64,000 bases of DNA from Candidatus Bariatricus faecipullorum (GTDB lineage Bacteria; Bacillota; Clostridia; Lachnospirales; Lachnospiraceae), in assembly GCA_019118525.1 (NCBI GenBank), contig DWYV01000030.1, positions 1 through 64,000 on the forward strand, read 5' to 3'. Both the position numbers and the translations under genes were made by a program. Below, in pieces: positions 26,047 to 37,537 of this stretch (the first letter of the stretch is position 1; each line of letters opens with the position of its first letter). The notes beneath the pieces were generated by a model that was not told the DNA's origin, did not search any database, and worked only from the letters and a program-made list of their open reading frames with translations.

Positions 26047-26691
26047 TTATCGGGAGCAGGCCCCTTCCTCTGTCTGAAAGAAAGGTTTCAGTTTTTCGAT
26101 GGCGCCCTTTTCAATGCGGGACACATAGGAGCGGGAAATTCCCAGTTTCTGGGCAATCTCTCTCTGGGTGCGGGGCATCTGTCCGTAAAGTCCGTAGCGC
26201 ATGGAGAGAATCCGCTGTTCCCGGGGCGTCAGCATGGAGGGGAGAAGGGTGTACAAAAGGGCGACGTCGCCCTTTTTTTCTACCTGGGAGCAGGCGTCCG
26301 GCTCTCCCGATTCGATAATATCGTAGAGGCGGATTTCGTTCCCCTCCGGGTCGGTTCCGATGGGGTCGTAAAGAGAGGTCTCCCGGCAGGAACGCCTTCG
26401 GGAGCGCAGCATCATCAGTACTTCGTTTTCGATACAGCGGCAGGCATAGGTGGCCAGCCGTGTGTTTTTACTGCTGTTAAATGTGGAAACCGCCTTAATC
26501 AGGCCGATGGTACCGATGGATATCAGGTCATCCGGGTCATCATCCAGCTGCTGGTATTTTTTCAGGACATGGGCCACCAGGCGCAGGTTCCGTTCAATCA
26601 GAATCTGGCGGGCTTCCCCGTCGCCCTCCCCATAGCGTTTCAGATAGTAGGCCTCTTCTTTGGCAGTCAGCGGAGGGGGTAAAGATTTCAA
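26047..26691 (-). CDS. sigK: RNA polymerase sporulation sigma factor SigK, no pro-sequence
   Basis: The 214-residue protein has region 2 (ERNLRLVAHVLKKYQQ, DLISIGTIGLIKAVSTFN, RLATYACRCIENEVLM) and region 4 (LTPREQRILSMRYGL, TQREIAQKLGISRSYVSRIEKGA) of the SigK type. I choose TTG 26691: GAGGTG lies seven bases upstream, and the protein then starts MKSLPPPLTAKEEAYYL. A GTG at 26718 adds only nine residues. Either way the roughly 20-residue inhibitory pro-sequence of Bacillus SigK is absent. The gene is continuous; no skin-type element interrupts it. SigK directs late mother-cell sporulation transcription. Confidence 0.9.
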   Translation of the reverse strand: MKSLPPPLTAKEEAYYLKRYGEGDGEARQILIERNLRLVAHVLKKYQQLDDDPDDLISIGTIGLIKAVSTFNSSKNTRLATYACRCIENEVLMMLRSRRRSCRETSLYDPIGTDPEGNEIRLYDIIESGEPDACSQVEKKGDVALLYTLLPSMLTPREQRILSMRYGLYGQMPRTQREIAQKLGISRSYVSRIEKGAIEKLKPFFQTEEGACSR

Positions 26692-26758
26692 AATGCAGCA
26701 CCTCGCAGCGACGTTCACTTCAGTGTATGACGGGACAGATTCCGGTGTGCCTTTCCTG

Positions 26759-26787
26759 TTGACAATTTCTTTTTTTTCCGATATGAT
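26759..26787 (+). promoter_or_regulatory. Promoter of comM-dprA-topA
   Basis: Perfect TTGACA (26759-26764) and TATGAT (26782-26787) with a 17-base spacer. The leader to the comM start is about 130 nt. It faces away from sigK and lies just upstream of that gene's start. Confidence 0.8.
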
Positions 26788-26921
26788 GGGAGTACTCTTC
26801 TAAAAGATTTCGGTTTTCTTTTAGCAGTTCAGACGGCGGTTCGCCGTGTTTTTTCATTCACTGGCATGCACTTTCTGCAGGAGGATTCTGTCCGGATATG
26901 GATGCAGAAGGAGTGATTTAT

Positions 26922-28466
26922 ATGGGATTCTGTAGTGTGACGACAGCCGCTGTATCGGGGCTTAAGGTGGAGCTGGTCCGGGTGGAGGCGGACATCAGCA
27001 GCGGGCTTCCCGGATTTCATCTGGTGGGCTATCTGTCATCGGAAGTAAAAGAGGCCTCGGAGCGGGTGCGGACGGCCATCCGGAATATGAATGTATCCAT
27101 CCCGCCCCGGAAAATAACGGTGAATCTGTCGCCGGCCTGGGTGCGAAAGAGGGGAACAGCTTTTGACCTTCCGGTTGCGGCGGCGCTTCTGGGTGCTCTG
27201 GGACTGTTTTCCCCCGGGAGGCTTGAGGGGGTATTTCTGGCCGGAGAGCTGGGACTTGACGGCAGGATTCATCCGGTGGAAGGCATTCTGCCCATGGTGC
27301 TGGAAGCAAAGGAGCAGGGCTGCAGGATATTTCTTCTCCCCCGTGAAAACACCAGGGAAGGAGCCCTGGCGGAGGGAGCGGAGATTCTGGGAGCCAGTAC
27401 GCTGGCGGAAGTGGCCGGATGGCTGAAAACAGGGGAGGGATTGTACCGGGAACCGAACCGGAGCCGGAAAAATCCGGCTCATGGAACCGGAACTCTGGAC
27501 ATAGATTATAGTGACATCCACGGACAGGAAGGGGTAAAGCGGGCTACGCTGGTGGCGGTGGCCGGAAATCACAGTATCCTCTATATCGGTCCGCCGGGGT
27601 CCGGGAAAACGATGATTGCCAGGCGGATTCCGACGATTCTGCCGCCGCCCGGAAGAGAAGAAAGCATGGAACTTACGAAAATATACAGCATTATGGGACT
27701 TCTGCAGCCGGAAAAGCCGCTCATAACGGTACGGCCCTTCCGGGAAGTGCACCACAGCGTGACCCGGGCGGCCCTGATTGGAGGCGGACGGATACCGGTT
27801 CCGGGGGAATGTACCCTTGCCCATGGCGGCGTGCTGTTCCTGGATGAGCTTCCGGAATTTTCCAGAACGGTTCTTGAGTCCCTGCGGCAGCCCCTGGAGG
27901 AGAAATGCGTGCATCTGGCACGGAACCAGGGAAGCTGCTGCTTTCCGGCGGACTTTATGCTGGCGGCGGCCATGAATCCCTGCCCCTGCGGCTACTATCC
28001 GGATTACCGGATATGTGGCTGCACGGACGCACAGATTCAGGGCTATCTGGGGAAAATCAGCCAGCCTTTCCTGGACAGGATTGACATCTGCGCAGAGGCG
28101 CCCCGGGTGAGCTGGCAGGCTCTGGGAAAAAGCAGTGAGAAAGAATGGTCTTCAGCCGTCATGCGGGAAAAGGTGGAGAAAGCCCGGGAGATTCAGAAAA
28201 AACGGTTCCGGGGCAGAAACATAAGGACAAACTCTCAGATGGGAGAAAAAGAACTGGCCCGCTGGTGCCGGGTGGGAAAAGACTGTCGGGAAATGATGGA
28301 GCAGGCCTATGAGCAGCTGGGACTGACGGCGAGAAGTTTTCAGAAGATTCTGCGGGTGGCCAGAACGGTGGCAGACCTGGAGGGGAGTACAGAGATTGAA
28401 CAGGTACATCTGGCCGAGGCGCTGGGCTACCGGGTCACGGATAAAAAATACTGGTCCGGGAGGTGA
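26922..28466 (+). CDS. comM: YifB/ComM family Mg-chelatase-like AAA+ ATPase
   Basis: The 514-residue protein has an N-terminal ChlI/Lon-protease-like domain (residues 1-170, with SSGLPGFHLVGYLSSEVKEA), then an AAA+ core with GPPGSGKTMIARR and LFLDELPEFSR, a zinc-like CPCGYYPDYRICGC segment and a C-terminal Mg-chelatase domain. In Haemophilus and Vibrio, ComM is a branch-migration helicase in natural transformation. dprA follows with a 6-base gap, supporting a DNA-uptake or recombination role. ATG 26922 is chosen because AAGGAG precedes it; ATG 26898 has no such site. Confidence 0.92.
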   Translation: MGFCSVTTAAVSGLKVELVRVEADISSGLPGFHLVGYLSSEVKEASERVRTAIRNMNVSIPPRKITVNLSPAWVRKRGTAFDLPVAAALLGALGLFSPGRLEGVFLAGELGLDGRIHPVEGILPMVLEAKEQGCRIFLLPRENTREGALAEGAEILGASTLAEVAGWLKTGEGLYREPNRSRKNPAHGTGTLDIDYSDIHGQEGVKRATLVAVAGNHSILYIGPPGSGKTMIARRIPTILPPPGREESMELTKIYSIMGLLQPEKPLITVRPFREVHHSVTRAALIGGGRIPVPGECTLAHGGVLFLDELPEFSRTVLESLRQPLEEKCVHLARNQGSCCFPADFMLAAAMNPCPCGYYPDYRICGCTDAQIQGYLGKISQPFLDRIDICAEAPRVSWQALGKSSEKEWSSAVMREKVEKAREIQKKRFRGRNIRTNSQMGEKELARWCRVGKDCREMMEQAYEQLGLTARSFQKILRVARTVADLEGSTEIEQVHLAEALGYRVTDKKYWSGR

Positions 28467-28471
28467 GCAGG

Positions 28472-29572
28472 ATGAGCAGATACGATTACTGGTTTTCCTG
28501 CCTGAAGGGAATCAGCGGAAGAGAAAAACGGAGGCTCCTGGGAAAATACCGAAGTGCGGAGGCCCTATATTATATAGAAGAAACCCGTTTAAAGGAAGAA
28601 GGAATCAGCGAAAAAGGACTGGCAGAATGGAGAAAACGGGGACAGTGGGAGTTTCAGAAAAAAGAAGAAGAACTGAAGAGGAAGGGAATCCGGCTGGTCT
28701 GCTGTCACAGCCCGGAATATCCACGGCGGCTGCGGGAACTTCCGGGAATGCCCTTTGCGCTGTATGTCCGGGGGAAACTGCCTGCAGATGAGCTGCCCTC
28801 TGTTGCCATTGTGGGCGCCAGGCAGTGTACATCTTATGGAGAAACCATGGCCATCCGGTACGGGGAAGCGCTGGCCGAAGCAGGTATCCAGGTCATCAGC
28901 GGTATGGCGAAGGGAATAGACAGCGCAGGCCAGCGGGGCGCCCTAAATGGAGGAGGAAAAAGTTTTGCCGTACTGGGGTGCGGGGCGGACGTCTGCTATC
29001 CGGGGGAGAACCGCGGCCTCTACAGGGACCTGCAGGTTCAGGGAGGAGTTCTTTCGGAATACCCGCCGGGAACCCGGCCTCTTCCGGGGTACTTTCCTGC
29101 CCGGAACCGGATTATCAGTGCGCTGGCGGACGTGGTGCTGGTCATGGAAGCCCGGGAGAAAAGCGGTTCCCTGATTACGGCGGACATGGCCCTGGAGCAG
29201 GGGCGGGACGTATATGCGCTGCCCGGAGCCGCAGACAGCCCGCTGAGCAGGGGCTGCCACGGACTAATTCGGCAGGGCGCCGGCATCCTCATAAGCCCGG
29301 AAGAATTCCTGCGGGAGACGGGCTGGATACTGCCGGGAAAAGAGAAAGAATTAGCGGCTGCTGGGGCCAAAGAACCAGATAAAAATAAAAAAATGCTTGA
29401 AAATACAGAAAAACTGGTGTATAGTAAACTCGCTTTGTATCCGAAAGGGAAGGAAGAACTCCTTCTGGAGACCGGCCTGGAACCGGCACGGCTGACGGCC
29501 ACGCTGGTGTCCCTGGAACTGAAAGGATACATCTGTGAAAAAGCGAAAAACTATTACAGCAGACGGGGATGA
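28472..29572 (+). CDS. dprA: DNA-processing protein DprA
   Basis: The 366-residue protein has a short N-terminal helical region and the DprA Rossmann-like core with SVAIVGARQCTSYG, ISGMAKGIDSAGQRGAL, FAVLGCGADVCYP and LITADMALEQGRDVYALPG. A C-terminal winged-helix-like part follows (about 310-366). DprA loads RecA on incoming single-stranded DNA. ATG 28472 follows GGGAGGTGAG. comM-dprA-topA is a frequent order in Clostridia. Confidence 0.95.
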   Translation: MSRYDYWFSCLKGISGREKRRLLGKYRSAEALYYIEETRLKEEGISEKGLAEWRKRGQWEFQKKEEELKRKGIRLVCCHSPEYPRRLRELPGMPFALYVRGKLPADELPSVAIVGARQCTSYGETMAIRYGEALAEAGIQVISGMAKGIDSAGQRGALNGGGKSFAVLGCGADVCYPGENRGLYRDLQVQGGVLSEYPPGTRPLPGYFPARNRIISALADVVLVMEAREKSGSLITADMALEQGRDVYALPGAADSPLSRGCHGLIRQGAGILISPEEFLRETGWILPGKEKELAAAGAKEPDKNKKMLENTEKLVYSKLALYPKGKEELLLETGLEPARLTATLVSLELKGYICEKAKNYYSRRG

Positions 29573-29605
29573 GCCGCCCTGCGGGAATAGTATGGAGGAG
29601 ATTGT

Positions 29606-31696
29606 ATGGCACGATATTTAGTGATTGTGGAATCACCGACAAAAGTAAAAACCATAAAAAAATTTCTGGGAAGCAATTATGTTGTGGTGGCTTCGAACGG
29701 ACATGTGAGAGACCTGCCCAAAAGCCAGCTTGGCATTGACGTAGAACATAATTTCGAACCTAAATATATTACCATCCGCGGGAAAGGGGAAATTCTGGCC
29801 AATATCCGTAAAGAAGTAAAGAAAGCAGATAAGATTTATCTGGCCACTGACCCTGACCGGGAAGGAGAGGCCATTTCCTGGCATCTGACCCAGGCCCTGA
29901 AGCTGGAGGGGAAGAAAGTATACCGCATCAGCTTCAATGAGATTACCAAAAACGCGGTAAAGGCCTCCCTGAAAAATGCCCGGGAAATCGATATGAACCT
30001 GGTGGACGCCCAGCAGGCCCGCCGTGTACTGGACCGGATTGTGGGATACCGTATCAGTCCGATTCTGTGGGCGAAGGTAAAACGGGGATTAAGCGCCGGC
30101 CGTGTGCAGTCCGTGGCCCTGCGGATTATCGCCGACCGGGAAGACGAGATTAACAGTTTTATTCCGGAAGAATACTGGAGCCTGGACGCGGATTTTGCCG
30201 TGGAAGGCGAAAAGAAACCGCTGACAGCCCGCTTTTACGGAACAGAAGACGAAAAAATCACCATTCATTCCGAGGCGGAGCTGAAACAGATTCTGGACGA
30301 ACTGGAAGGCAGCGAGTATACCATTACCGAAGTGAAGAAAAGTGAGCGGAGCCGGAAAGCGCCGCTTCCGTTTACGACCAGTACCCTCCAGCAGGAAGCC
30401 TCCAAGGCCCTGAATTTTGCCACCGCCAAGACCATGCGGATTGCCCAGCAGCTCTACGAGGGAATTGACATTAAAGGAAACGGAACCGTGGGTCTTATCA
30501 CCTATCTGAGAACGGACTCTGTCCGGATATCCGAGGAGGCAGACGCGGCGGCCCGGAATTATATCGGGACGGCCTACGGAGAAAATTACGTAGGGGCGCC
30601 CCAGGAGAAAAGAAACGGAAACAGCCGGAATATTCAGGACGCCCACGAGGCCATCCGTCCTTCGGATGTGACCAGGACACCGGCGGCCATAAAAGATTCG
30701 TTAAGCAGAGACCAGTTCCGCCTGTACCAGCTTATCTGGAAGCGTTTTGTGGCAAGCCGCATGAGCCCGGCCAGGTACGAGACGACTTCCGTGCGTATCG
30801 GGGCAGGAAAGTACCGCTTTGCCGTATCAGCGTCCAAAATCCTTTTTGACGGATTCCGCCAGGTATATACGGAGGCAGATGAAGAGAAGGAGAAGGGAAC
30901 CCTGATTGGGAAAGACCTGGTAAAAGGGGAAAAACTGGAAAAGAAATCCTTTGATTATAAACAGCATTTTACCCAGCCCCCGGCACATTATACAGAGGCG
31001 GCCCTGGTAAAAACACTGGAAGAACTGGGAATCGGACGGCCCAGTACCTATGCGCCTACCATTTCCACCATCATCAACAGGAGGTATGTGGCCAAGGAAG
31101 GCCGGAATCTGTATATCACCGAACTGGGAGAGGTTGTAAACAACATGATGAAGCAGTCCTTCCCCAGCATTGTGGACGTAAACTTTACCGCCAATATGGA
31201 AGGCCTGCTGGATATGGTTGCCGAAGGAAAGGTAGAGTGGAAGAGCGTCATCGCCAACTTCTATCCGGACCTGGAAGAATCCGTGGAGAAAGCGGAGAAA
31301 GAACTGGAAACCGTGAAGATAGAAGACGAGGTAACCGATGTTATCTGCGAGGAATGCGGACGGAATATGGTCGTGAAATACGGACCTCATGGAAAGTTCC
31401 TGGCCTGCCCGGGATTCCCCGAGTGCCGCAACACAAAACCCTACCTGGAAAAAGCGGGCGTAAAATGCCCGAAATGTGGAAAAGAAGTCGTGATTCGCAA
31501 GACAAAAAAAGGAAGAAGATTCTATGGCTGTGAGAACAGCCCGGAATGCGACTTTATGTCCTGGCAGAAGCCTTCCGACAAAAAATGTCCCCGGTGCGGA
31601 AGCTACATGGTGGAGAAAGGGAACCGGCTTGTCTGCAGTTCAGAACAGTGCGGATATGTGGAAAGCAGGAAAGAAAATGAAATTTCTGAAAAATAA
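29606..31696 (+). CDS. topA: DNA topoisomerase I (type IA)
   Basis: The 696-residue protein has a TOPRIM domain (YLVIVESPTKVKTI, LATDPDREGEAISWH), the type IA core with active-site tyrosine in GLITYLRTDSVRISEEA, and three C-terminal zinc ribbons: CEECGRNM...CPGFPEC, CPKCGKEV...CENSPEC and CPRCGSYM...CSSEQC. It relaxes negative supercoils. It is 33 bases downstream of dprA. Its last codons overlap a CodY-box-like sequence. Confidence 0.97.
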   Translation: MARYLVIVESPTKVKTIKKFLGSNYVVVASNGHVRDLPKSQLGIDVEHNFEPKYITIRGKGEILANIRKEVKKADKIYLATDPDREGEAISWHLTQALKLEGKKVYRISFNEITKNAVKASLKNAREIDMNLVDAQQARRVLDRIVGYRISPILWAKVKRGLSAGRVQSVALRIIADREDEINSFIPEEYWSLDADFAVEGEKKPLTARFYGTEDEKITIHSEAELKQILDELEGSEYTITEVKKSERSRKAPLPFTTSTLQQEASKALNFATAKTMRIAQQLYEGIDIKGNGTVGLITYLRTDSVRISEEADAAARNYIGTAYGENYVGAPQEKRNGNSRNIQDAHEAIRPSDVTRTPAAIKDSLSRDQFRLYQLIWKRFVASRMSPARYETTSVRIGAGKYRFAVSASKILFDGFRQVYTEADEEKEKGTLIGKDLVKGEKLEKKSFDYKQHFTQPPAHYTEAALVKTLEELGIGRPSTYAPTISTIINRRYVAKEGRNLYITELGEVVNNMMKQSFPSIVDVNFTANMEGLLDMVAEGKVEWKSVIANFYPDLEESVEKAEKELETVKIEDEVTDVICEECGRNMVVKYGPHGKFLACPGFPECRNTKPYLEKAGVKCPKCGKEVVIRKTKKGRRFYGCENSPECDFMSWQKPSDKKCPRCGSYMVEKGNRLVCSSEQCGYVESRKENEISEK
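31680..31694 (+). promoter_or_regulatory. CodY-box-like site upstream of codY
   Basis: AAATTTCTGAAAAAT matches the CodY consensus AATTTTCWGAAAATT at 13 of 15 positions. It lies at the very end of topA, about 20 bases upstream of the predicted codY -35. It may mediate autoregulation, but part of the match is coding sequence (Ile-Ser-Glu-Lys). Confidence 0.45.
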
Positions 31697-31714
31697 TGAG
31701 GGAATTCATTGAAC

Positions 31715-31742
31715 TTGACGGAATTGTATGATAACATATCAT
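31715..31742 (+). promoter_or_regulatory. Probable codY promoter
   Basis: TTGACG (31715-31720) and TATCAT (31737-31742) with a 16-base spacer, giving a leader of about 90 nt. Confidence 0.5.
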
Positions 31743-31837
31743 TACGAATAGATTTTTTCTTTTTGTGCGTCAAATTAAAACAATAGTATTGGCAGCCCTG
31801 AGAGCCCGCCGGGAGCAGAGCGCAGATGGAGGCAAAG

Positions 31838-32620
31838 ATGAGTGTACAGTTATTAGACAAAACAAGAAAAATTAACAAACTACTTCACAACAATAACTCC
31901 AGCAAAGTAGTATTTACCGATATTTGTGAAGTACTGACAGAAATTCTTCTGTCCAGTGTACTGGTTATCAGTAAAAAGGGAAAAGTACTGGGAGCAAGCC
32001 GCTGCCCGGATGTTCCTCCGATTCAGGAACTGATTCAGGGAGAAGTGGGAACCCACATTGACGAGATGCTGAACGAGCGCCTGCTGAGCATTCTTTCCAC
32101 AAAAGAGAATGTCAACCTGGAAACGCTTGGATTTACTCCGGAGAAGGTGCAGGGGTATCAGGCCATTGTCACTCCGATTGATATTGCAGGAGAGCGGCTG
32201 GGCACGCTGTTTCTCTACAAAAAAGACGCGGCGTATGAGATTGATGACATCATATTAAGCGAGTACGGCACGACGGTAGTGGGACTGGAAATGCTGCGGT
32301 CCGTGAATGAGGAAAGTGCGGAGGAAACAAGGAAAGAGCAGATTGTACAGTCCGCCATCAGCACACTTTCTTTTTCCGAACTGGAGGCGATTATCCATAT
32401 TTTTGACGAGCTGGACGGCATGGAGGGAATCCTGGTGGCCAGCAAGATTGCAGACCGGGTTGGAATTACCCGTTCCGTAATTGTCAACGCCCTGCGGAAA
32501 TTCGAAAGCGCAGGAGTAATTGAATCCCGTTCCTCCGGTATGAAGGGGACCTACATTAAAGTAGTAAACGATTATGTATTCAAGGAACTGGAAAAAATCA
32601 AAAAAGAAAAAATGAATTAA
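31838..32620 (+). CDS. codY: GTP-sensing global transcriptional repressor CodY
   Basis: The 260-residue protein has an N-terminal GAF domain that binds branched-chain amino acids (SVQLLDKTRKINKLLHN onward) and a C-terminal winged helix with ASKIADRVGITRSVIVNAL and ESRSSGMKGTYIKV, the almost invariant DNA-recognition region. It represses nutrient-acquisition and stationary-phase genes when GTP and branched-chain amino acids are plentiful. ATG 31838 follows GGAGGCAAAG. Confidence 0.97.
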   Translation: MSVQLLDKTRKINKLLHNNNSSKVVFTDICEVLTEILLSSVLVISKKGKVLGASRCPDVPPIQELIQGEVGTHIDEMLNERLLSILSTKENVNLETLGFTPEKVQGYQAIVTPIDIAGERLGTLFLYKKDAAYEIDDIILSEYGTTVVGLEMLRSVNEESAEETRKEQIVQSAISTLSFSELEAIIHIFDELDGMEGILVASKIADRVGITRSVIVNALRKFESAGVIESRSSGMKGTYIKVVNDYVFKELEKIKKEKMN

Positions 32621-32636
32621 CGTACAGCAGAAGATA

Positions 32637-32659
32637 GGGCGTCAGAGGTTCTGATGCCC
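32637..32659 (+). terminator. Hairpin after codY
   Basis: Ten-base arms GGGCGTCAGA / TCTGATGCCC around GGT, with only a mixed T-rich tail (TTACTTTACG). It could be a weak terminator or an intercistronic hairpin. Confidence 0.4.
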
Positions 32660-32687
32660 TTACTTTACGCAGGGAAAGGAGAAAAGC

Positions 32688-32993
32688 ATGTACGACGGAG
32701 ACAGAGCCACACTTGCCATGAAACACTATCTGCGGGAAGAGCGGGAGATGGACACGAAGGTATATTCCTGCACGGTTATCGAATATAAAAAAGAGACCGA
32801 ACAGGTACATCTGCTGATGAGCGACGGGGAACTGACCGACATATCCCTGGACGCCCTTTATGAATGCAGGATAAAGACCATCAAAGGCGAGGCCGTATGC
32901 AGCGGCATGATAAAAGAACGCTACGAAAACCGGGCGGGCATGATTCTGATTCTGCAGATAGCAAACGGATTTTATGAAATAAATGTAAAGTAA
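32688..32993 (+). CDS. Conserved hypothetical protein, 101 residues
   Basis: I do not recognise this protein. It begins with a short charged helix-like region (residues 1-22), followed by a beta-rich body (VYSCTVIEYKKETEQVHLLM, ISLDALYECRI, MILILQIANGFYEINV) with two cysteines. No signal peptide or membrane segment is visible. GAAAGGAG lies at a proper distance from ATG 32688. It sits alone between codY and groES. The overall pattern resembles small beta-barrel domains, but I cannot assign a family. Confidence 0.7.
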   Translation: MYDGDRATLAMKHYLREEREMDTKVYSCTVIEYKKETEQVHLLMSDGELTDISLDALYECRIKTIKGEAVCSGMIKERYENRAGMILILQIANGFYEINVK

Positions 32994-33025
32994 AAATAAA
33001 GTGACCATAAAGTATAAAAAGCATG

Positions 33026-33054
33026 TTGACAAATAAAAAGGAGAGTGTTATTTT
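33026..33054 (+). promoter_or_regulatory. groESL promoter
   Basis: TTGACA (33026-33031) and TATTTT (33049-33054), 17 bases apart, placing the transcription start just before the CIRCE operator. Confidence 0.7.
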
Positions 33055-33069
33055 ATATCTAGACAGTTT

Positions 33070-33096
33070 TTAGCACTCGTTTTTGATGAGTGCTAA
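33070..33096 (+). promoter_or_regulatory. CIRCE operator (HrcA binding site)
   Basis: TTAGCACTC (33070-33078), 9-base centre, GAGTGCTAA (33088-33096): a perfect CIRCE inverted repeat. HrcA binding here represses groESL until heat or misfolded protein relieves it. Confidence 0.97.
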
Positions 33097-33123
33097 CAAA
33101 ATAGAAATCAAGGAGGAATTACA

Positions 33124-33408
33124 ATGAAATTAGTACCATTAGGGGACAGAGTTGTATTAAAACAGTTAGTTGCAGAAGAGACCACAAAATCAGGTATCGT
33201 ACTGCCGGGACAGAATAAAGAGAAACCGCAGCAGGCAGAAGTTGTCGCAGTTGGCCCCGGAGGAATGGTAGATGGAAAAGAAGTGACCATGCATGTTTCC
33301 GCTGGCGACCAGGTTATCTATTCCAAATACGCCGGAACAGATGTAGAGGTTGACGACGAAGAATATATCATTGTAAAACAGAGTGACATTCTGGCAATTA
33401 TTCAGTAG
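33124..33408 (+). CDS. groES: Co-chaperonin GroES
   Basis: The 94-residue protein has the typical start KLVPLGDRVVLKQL, the mobile loop EETTKSGIVLPG that docks to GroEL, and the C-terminal EEYIIVKQSDILAII. It caps the GroEL ring. AAGGAGG precedes the start, and CIRCE lies upstream. Codon choice here is less GC-rich than in the neighbouring genes, as usual for a highly expressed operon. Confidence 0.98.
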   Translation: MKLVPLGDRVVLKQLVAEETTKSGIVLPGQNKEKPQQAEVVAVGPGGMVDGKEVTMHVSAGDQVIYSKYAGTDVEVDDEEYIIVKQSDILAIIQ

Positions 33409-33433
33409 GCTGAAAATATTATTTTAGAGGTGA

Positions 33434-35062
<1,629 letters not shown>

Positions 35063-35081
35063 AACGAATATGAATTTTTTG

Positions 35082-35112
35082 AAAACTCCTCGGTTGAGGA
35101 GTTTTCTTTTTA
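35082..35112 (+). terminator. groESL terminator
   Basis: Ten-base stem AAAACTCCTC / GAGGAGTTTT with loop GGTT, followed by CTTTTT. Confidence 0.9.
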
Positions 35113-35161
35113 TGACAAAGATGATACAATGGTCATAATCAATAGTTCCAGGAGGTTGGTT

Positions 35162-35650
35162 ATGAGTGATTATTATACCGAACAGTTAGTAAAAAGAAAG
35201 ACGCCGGGGTGGACATATCTGGCCCGCGGCCTGATGATAGCTGCAACTGTTCTGCTGGCAGTACTGACACTGATGCTGCCGATAGCATTTATCGTACTTG
35301 TGCTCTGGTGCGTGGCAGAGTATTTTCTGTTCCGCTCCATGAGTGTGGAGTATGAGTACCTTTACATTAACGGAAGTCTGGATGTGGACAAGATTATGTC
35401 CCGGTCAAAGAGAAAGCATGTCTTTGACATGACCGTTGCCGAGCTGGAAGTGCTCGCGCCGGCAGGAGCCCCCGAACTCAGACAGTACCAGAATATCCGG
35501 GGAGTTCATTACGATTCCGGAAATCCGGACGCAAAGGTTTATGAGATGATTGTTATGAAAAACGGGGACAAAAAGAAAATTATTTTTGAACCCAATTCCG
35601 TAATTCTGGAGGGAATGCGGATGATGGCGCCGAGAAAGGTATTCCTGTAA
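35162..35650 (+). CDS. Small membrane protein, DUF6106-like
   Basis: The 162-residue protein has two adjacent hydrophobic segments (about residues 21-45 and 46-64) and a soluble C-terminal domain with VDKIMSRSKRKHVFDMTVAELEVLAPAG. This matches proteins annotated DUF6106 in Lachnospiraceae; their role is unknown. ATG 35162 follows CCAGGAGGTTGG. It stands alone between the groESL terminator and guaB. Confidence 0.75.
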   Translation: MSDYYTEQLVKRKTPGWTYLARGLMIAATVLLAVLTLMLPIAFIVLVLWCVAEYFLFRSMSVEYEYLYINGSLDVDKIMSRSKRKHVFDMTVAELEVLAPAGAPELRQYQNIRGVHYDSGNPDAKVYEMIVMKNGDKKKIIFEPNSVILEGMRMMAPRKVFL

Positions 35651-35666
35651 AACCGTCAGAAAAAGA

Positions 35667-35696
35667 TTGACAGAAGACGGTGATATATTGTAATAT
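35667..35696 (+). promoter_or_regulatory. Probable guaB promoter
   Basis: TTGACA (35667-35672) and TAATAT (35691-35696), 18-base spacer. An inverted repeat ACCGTC (35652-35657) / GACGGT (35676-35681) brackets the -35. No purine riboswitch core is seen in the leader. Confidence 0.5.
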
Positions 35697-35698
35697 AG

Positions 35699-37198
<1,500 letters not shown>

Positions 37199-37210
37199 AC
37201 CAGAAAACGA

Positions 37211-37235
37211 GGGGGGCCTGACGGGCCCCCTTTTT
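37211..37235 (+). terminator. guaB terminator
   Basis: GGGGGCC / GGGCCCCC stem around TGAC followed by five T residues. Confidence 0.9.
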
Positions 37236-37472
37236 CACGTTTTACGGGACGTATACCAGCCGTGAGAGAAAAACGGCATGGATTTAAGAAAAAAATAATA
37301 TTTTGTTCAATAAATATTCCCGCATTCCTGGTAGAATGTGAAATAACAGTTCAGCCGTCCAGGTGAATACGGACGGCTTGTGCTCGCACAGGGGCCGGAC
37401 GTGTTCCGCCTGGACGGAGTGAGCGCCTGCTCATGAGCAAAGCGGCAGTGAAACTGCCGGGAGAGCGCGTCA

Positions 37473-37503
37473 GCGCGGCTTTGCGAATGGCGCGGCTGAA
37501 CTG
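37473..37503 (+). repeat. Direct repeat copy 1 (31 bp)
   Basis: Identical over 31 bases to 37538-37568. It begins GCGCGGCTTTGCGAATGG and ends with CGGCTGAACTG, which complements the left end of the element. Confidence 0.9.
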
Positions 37504-37537
37504 TGCGGGCTTCGGCGAAAGCCGCAGTAAGCACGGA

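Noticed and set aside
26047-26718. skin-like excision element in sigK
   Set aside because: The frame is continuous from region 2 to region 4, and no recombinase gene is present.
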